This document shows positions 58,713-64,000 of a stretch of 64,000 bases of DNA, piece after piece. The notes below the pieces were generated by a model. It saw only the letters and a list, made by a program, of their open reading frames with translations. It was not told the origin of the DNA and did no database searches. The position numbers were made by a program, and so were the translations under genes. Position 1 is the first letter of the stretch. Every line of letters begins with the position of its first letter. The DNA is taken from the NCBI GenBank assembly GCA_009760855.2, contig WPIO01000001.1:7756001-7820000 (forward strand). Direction: 5' to 3'. The DNA is from Cristatella mucedo (taxonomy: Eukaryota; Bryozoa; Phylactolaemata; Cristatellidae).

Positions 58713-59463
58713 CTAAACGATTCATTCACAGATCGACACGAAGCATGAGCAACCGTTACTCTGGCACAGACAAATGCACAGGCTAATTAGTTTTAGTTTA
58801 ATTAATTGTCGTGGTAGTGATATCCTGCCTTACATGCAGTTAGGTGAGTCACTAACTCAAATGCACACGCGAGGTGTGTAGTAAGAGTGAACTAAAGAAC
58901 ACTAAGTTGCAACCAACATTTTCCTTCACATAGCCATGCCTGCTGCATCTGGCCATGTATGCTAGTGAGGACCAGTGTGCTCGTTAATATTCTCATCGGC
59001 CTGATTCTCAGTACCTACCAGATTGCAACATTGTGCTAGCCTGCTTTCCTAGCCTGCTCATGAAATGCTGCCAATCAACCACAAAAGCAGGTCAAGCCGA
59101 AGGTCTGCAATCATCTTTGCAACGTGTAGCACACACTAGTAGGTGCACGCCCTACACGAAGCTGGTGCCACACAAGTAAATGCTGCTACAAGTCATTACA
59201 AATCAAAAGACCACCCCAGCTGCATTAAATAACTGCCGGAGGGCAGACGGCAAGAAACCATTTTGCTGCCCTCTACTGCCCACTCCTGGTGTCTGCTGCA
59301 CTCGGGCATACGAAGCGATCAAAAGATTTATCCTAACACTTCCCGCAGTCAGCTTGATGGCTGTCGCAGCACCAGAAGCAGTTGCTGTGCTAATGCACGT
59401 CAAGTCAAGACTCTGCCGACTAAGCTGGGCATCCAAAATCAAGCAGGACGCTGTGTCAATTAC

Positions 59464-59623
59464 CTTGTCCAGGATCGCTCACATACAGGTCAGTGAAATT
59501 TGCCCATCCACCAATGATTGGCACAGTCGTATTGCCACCCAAAATGGCATCAGGGCTGGACGAGCCACCAAGTGATACTGTCACAGTCCACGTGATTGTT
59601 CCGAACTGAGTCACCAGCTCGTT
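59464..59623 (-). CDS. Ig-like beta-domain exon of the membrane-protein gene
   Basis: 160 bp, acceptor ending ATAATGCTGCAG, donor GTAATT, phase 0 to phase 1. It reads NELVTQFGTITWTVTVSLGG, PDAILGGNTTVPIIGG and WANFTDLYVSDPGQ. Alternating hydrophobic beta strands and the GxAxFTDLxV motif match Ig-like invasin or filamin-type repeats of extracellular proteins. N-glycosylation sites (NTT and NFT) are present. No enzyme motif. Confidence 0.75.
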
Positions 59624-60627
59624 CTGCAGCATTATGTACACCAATTAGCGCCATCACAAAATAAACAGAGGTAAGCTCATGCTGGCAGATGCCCAGCCCA
59701 TGGCTCCCTTATAAGAGATTTTCCGAAGGGTGCTAAGCATCAACCTATGGTGACGAAATATGAAAGCCAGCCAGTGCTGTGACATGCATTTTCCTCGGTG
59801 CCCTCTCTGAGCTGATTGATCCCAAATCCCAGACACGTTTTTATCAAACAATATAAAATGGGTGGTCTGGCACTACTCGAAATCTTATAGTCATAACTAA
59901 ATTTTTATTGTGTTGCACTATTTGAACGTTATAGCTACCTGAATATAAGAATTACCAGTGAGTAGCTATTCTTCACTTGCAAATGAATTTTCACAAAAAC
60001 AAGTTACTTACAAAGCCTGGGCTGTGAGTCCTTAACAAGGAGATTTAACCGGCTATTGCAAGTACACTGCTCTTCTAAGATAACCACAACCTAGCTGCAT
60101 GGTAAAATAATTATGATCTGACCCATAGGTTCATATGGTGCATGTAGGTTGCAATGTTAGTTGCTACGATTATTACATGTATTGGGTTATAGCTGCATTC
60201 AAACATCCATTTTCTGGCAGATTCGGTAACCGGTCTGGGTCTATCAAGGCCTTGGCATGCTATCTACATATACTCTGAGCCTCATTGACCTTCCCTAGGG
60301 TTCAGGGGACTTTTTTGAAATTACCTTTACACTGATTTATCACGTTTAATTAACAGTGTTAATAATTCTGTTAAATAATTAAGTCTGTTATATGAAATTA
60401 TCATGCCCAGCCTTCATTTGCACTGTACTCCCATTTGGGGTGAATTGAACGACTTGTAGCTTAAACACTGCTATTACTAGACACGGCTGAACTTAATTTG
60501 CTTACCATCTTGTCACCCTCTAAAAATGCCAGGCCCAGTTCTTTCCCAACACAAGCGTAGTAAGCCTTTGTGGGCTACTGCACGTTAGGGAGGCAGGGCT
60601 AAAAGGAATATGCTGGTTAATACTTAC
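59624..60627 (-). other. Intron of the membrane-protein gene
   Basis: 1004-bp intron bounded by GTAAGT and TGCTGCAG. A potential unused exon end (donor GTAAGT at about 60010, minus strand) lies inside, but its phase does not fit. No mobile element recognised in it. Confidence 0.5.
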
Positions 60628-60696
60628 TTGGTCTACAGACTTTAACTCAAGCCTTGAGGAAGTAGGGATGGGGTTAAAGTAGTCCCTGGCCCCCAT
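60628..60696 (-). CDS. Small exon (69 bp) of the membrane-protein gene
   Basis: Acceptor CTTGCCAG (weak pyrimidine tract), donor GTAAGT, phase 0 both ends. Its 23 residues end SSRLELKSVDQ. Joined to NELVTQFGTITW this resembles the first strand of the Ig-like repeat (hxLxDxNxxLVT), and that is the reason for choosing it. The donor is perfect; the acceptor is uncertain. Confidence 0.5.
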
Positions 60697-60972
60697 CTGG
60701 CAAGCGACCTGCTCGACATGGAAAGCTTTTAACTAACGTGCTTAGACGTAACCTCGAAAAGCCAAGTCATCATGCAATATTTTTACATTATGCTGCTCCA
60801 TGCCAAGCCTGTGCGACCGATAGCAATGGCTTGATCCGTCGGGGCCACCGCCGGTGTCAATGGTCGCAGCCTGCTTGCCCCGTGGCAGTGCAACTGCAAT
60901 CGATGCGATGCATGACCGGCAATGGGGCTCGAACTTTTGGCTGGCAGCAGCTCTCTGCGAGTGGACACTCAC

Positions 60973-61164
60973 GTCAGAGCTGAGCAGCAGCACGGCCGGC
61001 TGCTGAGGAAGTGGCATGCCGGCCACGACGTCCGACAGGGTGGCTGCCGTGGCCAGGCTGAGTTTGGCTGGTATAATAACGGCCGATACTGTACTGAGAC
61101 TGGAGTCGACAGCAGTCGCCCAGCTGGACGAGTTCGAGTCGGGAAGCGGTGGTGCAAGGTAGAC
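60973..61164 (-). CDS. Extracellular exon of the membrane-protein gene
   Basis: 192 bp (64 codons), acceptor TTTTTTTTGCTTGCAG (strong), donor GTGAGT, phase 0 both ends. It reads VYLAPPLPDSNSSSWATAVD, SSLSTVSAVIIPAKLSLATA and DVVAGMPLPQQPAVLLLSSD. Ser/Ala-rich with an N-glycosylation site (NSS). The domain is not recognised. The symmetric 0-0 phase fits a modular extracellular protein. Confidence 0.7.
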
Positions 61165-61678
61165 CTGCAAGCAAAAAAAAGTAAAACAATTCGCCACGGA
61201 ATGCTTCGGTTCTTGCTTTTACCCTGCCGGCTCTTCAGCCTGGGGTCCAGCCATGGAGGGGAAGGGGGCAACAGTCACCGAGTCACGGCCAAGCTGCAAG
61301 GCAGTCCCATTTCACAATCCAGGTGGTTGGTTTACGTTATACAGCAAGCTATACATTGTAGCCAACTGCAAGCAGCAAGATAGATGCTAAGCCTCTTCTG
61401 TTACTTAATAAATGAGGTAACTGAATTAGCAAATCTTTGGCTTTTCCTAATTTTGTTTAGATCAGCTAAAGAGAGCATACCTCCAGCACCTAGCGTTTCA
61501 GACAAAGCAGGTTGAAAATTAAATGCCAGCCACCCTTCCCTATTCAGAAGGATCAAAACCCGTGCTACTATGGGGGGTAAGAATAGGACAGCAGTGGCAG
61601 CTGCAGCAGCAGCATTGATAGCAGCAGCATTGTGTCAACAGAAACACCAACAGCATCATGGCTGCATCAACTACTGAC
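61165..61678 (-). other. Intron of the membrane-protein gene
   Basis: 514-bp intron bounded by GTCAGT and a strong polypyrimidine acceptor. It includes a short (GCA)n-like stretch at about 61590-61630. Confidence 0.6.
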
Positions 61679-61921
61679 CTTAGATACGGTAAGGTTTAGA
61701 ATGCTAGACAGCTGACCCAACTGAACCACATCCATGAGCTGCTCGTATGCAGTCTGGAGTTGTGTATAGTTCATCGAATCGGTAACTGTAGAGTTAAGTG
61801 ATACCACGGGTGTTGGATCTCCTATTTCAAGCTGTACCACGATTGTGCCTGACGAGGGCAGTGCTCGGCGGCGCCTGCCCGAGTTGGAGGAAGTTTCCGA
61901 TACGATGTTAGCTATGCGAAC
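61679..61921 (-). CDS. Extracellular exon with a basic cleavage-like site
   Basis: 243 bp (81 codons), acceptor TGTTTCGTCTTGCAG, donor GTCAGT, phase 0 both ends. It reads VRIANIVSETSSNSGRRRRA, then LPSSGTIVVQLEIGDPTPVV, and later YTQLQTAYEQLMDVVQLGQL and SSILNLTVSK. The pattern V-x-I-x-x-I...RRRRxL...TIVVQLEI occurs in repeats of large surface proteins; the RRRR run could be cut by a furin-type protease. Two N-glycosylation sites (NST, NLT) and one NYT are present. This is the most upstream exon I can support; the start of the gene is not seen. Confidence 0.7.
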
Positions 61922-62099
61922 CTGCAAGACGAAACACACTCAAGGATGTTGTCGGACGATCACGATAGATTGAGGAGACAGCTGCAGGCCAGCAGTGTGC
62001 CGTCTCTGCCAAGAAGCATGCTTTGTTATGTACGAAGGTCACACCAGCAACAATTGTATTAGGACTAATGCTATGACATGTTTCTTGTGTCCAGAGGGA

Positions 62100-63145
62100 A
62101 CTATATATCTTTCTAGGCATCGAACACTGAAAAGAAAGCAGGCCAATCGAGCAACACTAATGGCATGTGCATAACAATACGATGGTTTACTATAGGGAGC
62201 CAAGTCAGGTGGTGTCATCGATAGAGACCTACAGGCATAAGGTGCATTGTAATGAAAGGCACTGTCCCCAAAGGATATGCGGTTAATGAGAGGCGAAGCA
62301 CGGTCAGAATCAGCAGCTCGAGTGCACTCTCGAACAGTAAGCTGATCAAATATGCAAGCATCAGAGAGTGATGAACTAAAAGAGACCAACTGCAACTTGA
62401 GGTCGATGGGAGCAGATAAGTTGCAGGTCGAAGAGATGCAGTGCAATACGGTGGCTCTGACATTTCCGACAGACAAGCCTAGTTTAGTTTTGCTCCTCCG
62501 GTAAGCACTTAATTGCACAGACAGGGAGACTCACAAGACGAGAGCGAGCAGAATCTGGAAGGGATGGTATAAATGAATGAACTAATTTCACCGAAGTGGC
62601 ATCGTCTAAGCATGCTCGAACATTTGCAATCCTATGCAAATGATGAGGGGTGGACTTGGCTGTCGAGCTGACGTGATCGCCTCACAGAAGGTTAATTTGA
62701 AGTAAGTTGAACGAATTCCATGCAGGAGCTACAAGACACTGGCTGAGCTAATTCTGAGGGTGCGACTTTACAGTATCCGAGTGACACCAGGTTTTTCCTA
62801 GAATTTCTACAACTATTAGGTAGGTCTGGTGGTCATTCAATTTAAAAAAGCATAGCTGATTTAACAACCTCATTTTGATAGCAGCAGAAGAGCATTCACG
62901 ACTATTACCACTGTGGGCGATACAGAATCGCCCACTTCAGGACCCGAAACCGACACTTGGGTGGTGAGATTAACTGCAATACCAGTGCATAAGTTGGTGA
63001 TACAAGCCGAAAGGATTTGGGAGTCTGAGGGGCTGGCAGGCTGAAAAAGAACCAAGTAAATTGAGAGCTGATTGTCATCTGCATTGATATGAAAGCCAAG
63101 ATTATACTTGGCGATGACATTGGTAACACAAAGAGCATGCATTTA
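62100..63145 (-). mobile_element. LINE family A copy interrupted by SINE-2
   Basis: Minus strand in order: VTNVIAKYNLGFHINADDNQ (RT YADD region, here NADD, about 63.1 kb); ILSACITNLCTGIAVNL, matching the LxACxxDIxTWMAxN block; then SINE-2 text at about 62.95-62.86 kb. LINE text resumes at about 62.68 kb with GDHVSSTAKSTPHHLHRIAN, VRACLDDATSVKLVHSFIPS, SRLVSLPVCAIKC, then LINRISFGDSAFHYNAPYAC. Each block has its counterpart in the 20.8-22.4 kb copy at consistent spacing once the SINE is removed. The first Tyr of YADD is lost and stops are present; it is dead. Confidence 0.75.
62855..62960 (-). repeat. SINE-2 copy nested in LINE-A
   Basis: Minus strand: GGTTTCGGGTCCTGAAG (B-box-like), GGGCGATTCTGTATCGCCC (a short palindrome), GGTAATAGTCGTGAATGCTC, TTCTGCTG and the tail ATGAGGTTGTTAAATCAGCT. 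The 5' limit is unclear because the head merges with LINE text. Confidence 0.6.
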
Positions 63146-63149
63146 AAAA

Positions 63150-63575
63150 AAGCAGACCTCGAGCAGATCCAGGCGTACCTTACATTTGATAGGCTCACAA
63201 TATAACCATTAGTGATTTGCATCTATGCTCTGCTCAGAAGTCGTTGAGTTAGTTGAGGCATAAATCCCTGCTCAGTGCCACAGCAAGACGATAGGCACTC
63301 TAGAGAACTTAGTGATCGACGGTCCAAAAGGTAGCCAAAAAATCCAGCTGAACTAGCTGATAGAGTCTATTTAAGTCAGTATCTTTGAACAGGGTCGCTA
63401 TCAACAAAGTAGCAATCACTAAGAACTAATTAGCTCTAAATCATGATTGGAACTTACTTCACAGGATTAATGTTGATATGCAATAGTTTAACTACTCTTC
63501 AATTGCTCATCTGCATGTCTTTCAAACGAATGGCAGAAGAGAAACTGGTTAAATATTATTATTGTCAAGCTCTGC
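63150..63575. other. Unassigned DNA
   Basis: A good donor-like GTAAGT (minus, about 63450) has no open frame behind it. Nothing supported. Confidence 0.3.
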
Positions 63576-63577
63576 GG

Positions 63578-63720
63578 GCTAAGTTGCCAAGTTGTCCAGA
63601 GGTTAAGGTGCTCGCCCCGACCAAGGTATGGCTGAAGTCATAGGCTCGAGCCCCGAGGCATATGTGAAGCAACTGAATAGTGATTAAGTTCTCTTAAGGC
63701 ACTATACAAATGAATAATTA
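63578..63720 (+). repeat. SINE-1 copy, best plus-strand example
   Basis: GCCAAGTTGTCCAGAGGTTA, AGGTGCTCGCCCCGACCAAG, GCTCGAGCCCCGAGGC (B box), ATGTGAAGCAACTGAATAGT, GATTAAGTTCTCTTAAGGCA and CTATACAAATGAATAATTAT. The tail aligns base by base with the LINE-A hairpin tail. It runs into an AT/AC microsatellite. Confidence 0.85.
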
Positions 63721-63764
63721 TATATATATATACACACACACATACACACACATATATATATAAG
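63718..63764. repeat. (AT)/(AC) microsatellite
   Basis: TATATATATA, ACACACACAC, ATATATATAT, grown from the SINE-1 tail. Confidence 0.9.
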
Positions 63765-63828
63765 GCTACTCTGCCAAATTAATACGTCTGAAAAGGAGAA
63801 TTCAAAGGTAGAAAAGTAAATGTCGGCT

Positions 63829-63990
63829 GATATAAAAGCCTCATTTATTTAACAGCAGAAGAGCCTTAACGACTATTGCCTGCTTGCAGTAGGCAACAAG
63901 CAATCGCCGGCGTGAACCCATGATCTGGATCGAGCAGAGCTGCCACTTTGTCCCTGATCTAAAATCCAAGATTATAGGGTTGTAGAAGGC
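63829..63990 (-). repeat. SINE-2 copy at the window edge
   Basis: Minus strand: ATCATGGGTTCACGCCGGCG (B box GGGTTCACGCC), ATTGCTTGTTGCCTACTGC, GGCAATAGTCGTTAAGGCTC, TTCTGCTG, ATAAATGAGGCTTTTATATC. The 5' limit is uncertain. Confidence 0.6.
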
Positions 63991-64000
63991 TAGTTGACTT

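Noticed and set aside
60003-60080. Extra exon of the membrane-protein gene with donor GTAAGT at about 60010 (minus)
   Set aside because: The only open frame ends in phase 1, while the next exon needs phase 0.
62962-63042. Text after TTCTTTTTCAG (PASPSDSQILSACITNLCTG) as an upstream exon of the membrane-protein gene
   Set aside because: The same text fits the LINE RT block LxACxxDIxTWMAxN and lies at the correct distance from the YADD-type motif and from later LINE blocks once the SINE is removed. The donor after it (GTGTCG) is poor.

Overview
This is eukaryotic nuclear DNA, most likely from an invertebrate animal or a close relative. The reasons are GT-AG introns in the one convincing host gene, heavily decayed non-LTR retrotransposons of the CR1/L2 type, tRNA-derived SINEs, a Ty3/gypsy remnant, a pogo/Tigger DNA transposon and long dinucleotide microsatellites. 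I see no bacterial operons, rRNA, intact tRNA or CRISPR array. I cannot name the species.

Layout. 1-3.7 kb: nothing supported. 3.7-9.3 kb: LINE family B copies in plus orientation, a (TG)n tract, SINE pieces and a LINE endonuclease fragment split by a SINE. 9.3-11.1 kb: GC-rich DNA with a long (AG)n run. 11.1-11.7 kb: decayed LINE family A. 11.857-14.141 kb: a complete-ended pogo/Tigger element with a broken transposase. 14.6-15.4 kb: two LINE-A pieces in opposite orientation. 16.5-19.0 kb: a minus-strand Ty3/gypsy gag-pol remnant (zinc knuckle, protease, RT, RNase H, integrase). 20.8-22.6 kb: the best LINE-A copy followed directly by a LINE-B 3' end. 24.9-25.7 kb: SINE-1 abutting LINE-A. 26-29 kb: GC-rich DNA with (AG)n runs. 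29-44 kb: mostly featureless, with a MADF-like fragment, SINE/LINE pieces and a block of (TATG)n, CA-rich and (AT)n satellite. 44.5-46.4 kb: a large inverted repeat pair and an unidentified open frame. 46.7-49.2 kb: a possible secreted-protein gene (weak signal exon, Ig-like and PAN-like cysteine-rich frames). 49.9-55.6 kb: LINE fragments, (AG)n, a perfect hairpin, and an open frame with a 24-bp tandem repeat.

57.3-61.9 kb holds the best host gene. At least seven phase-compatible minus-strand exons encode the C-terminal part of a type I membrane protein, with an extracellular beta-rich region, a Ser/Thr/Ala-rich stalk, one transmembrane segment and a short cytoplasmic tail. Its upstream part is not seen; 62.1-63.2 kb is a LINE interrupted by a SINE.

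The main biological relationship visible is between mobile elements. SINE-1 (a tRNA-like head with A and B boxes) ends in nearly the same 3' hairpin tail as LINE-A, the usual sign that a SINE uses that LINE's reverse transcriptase.
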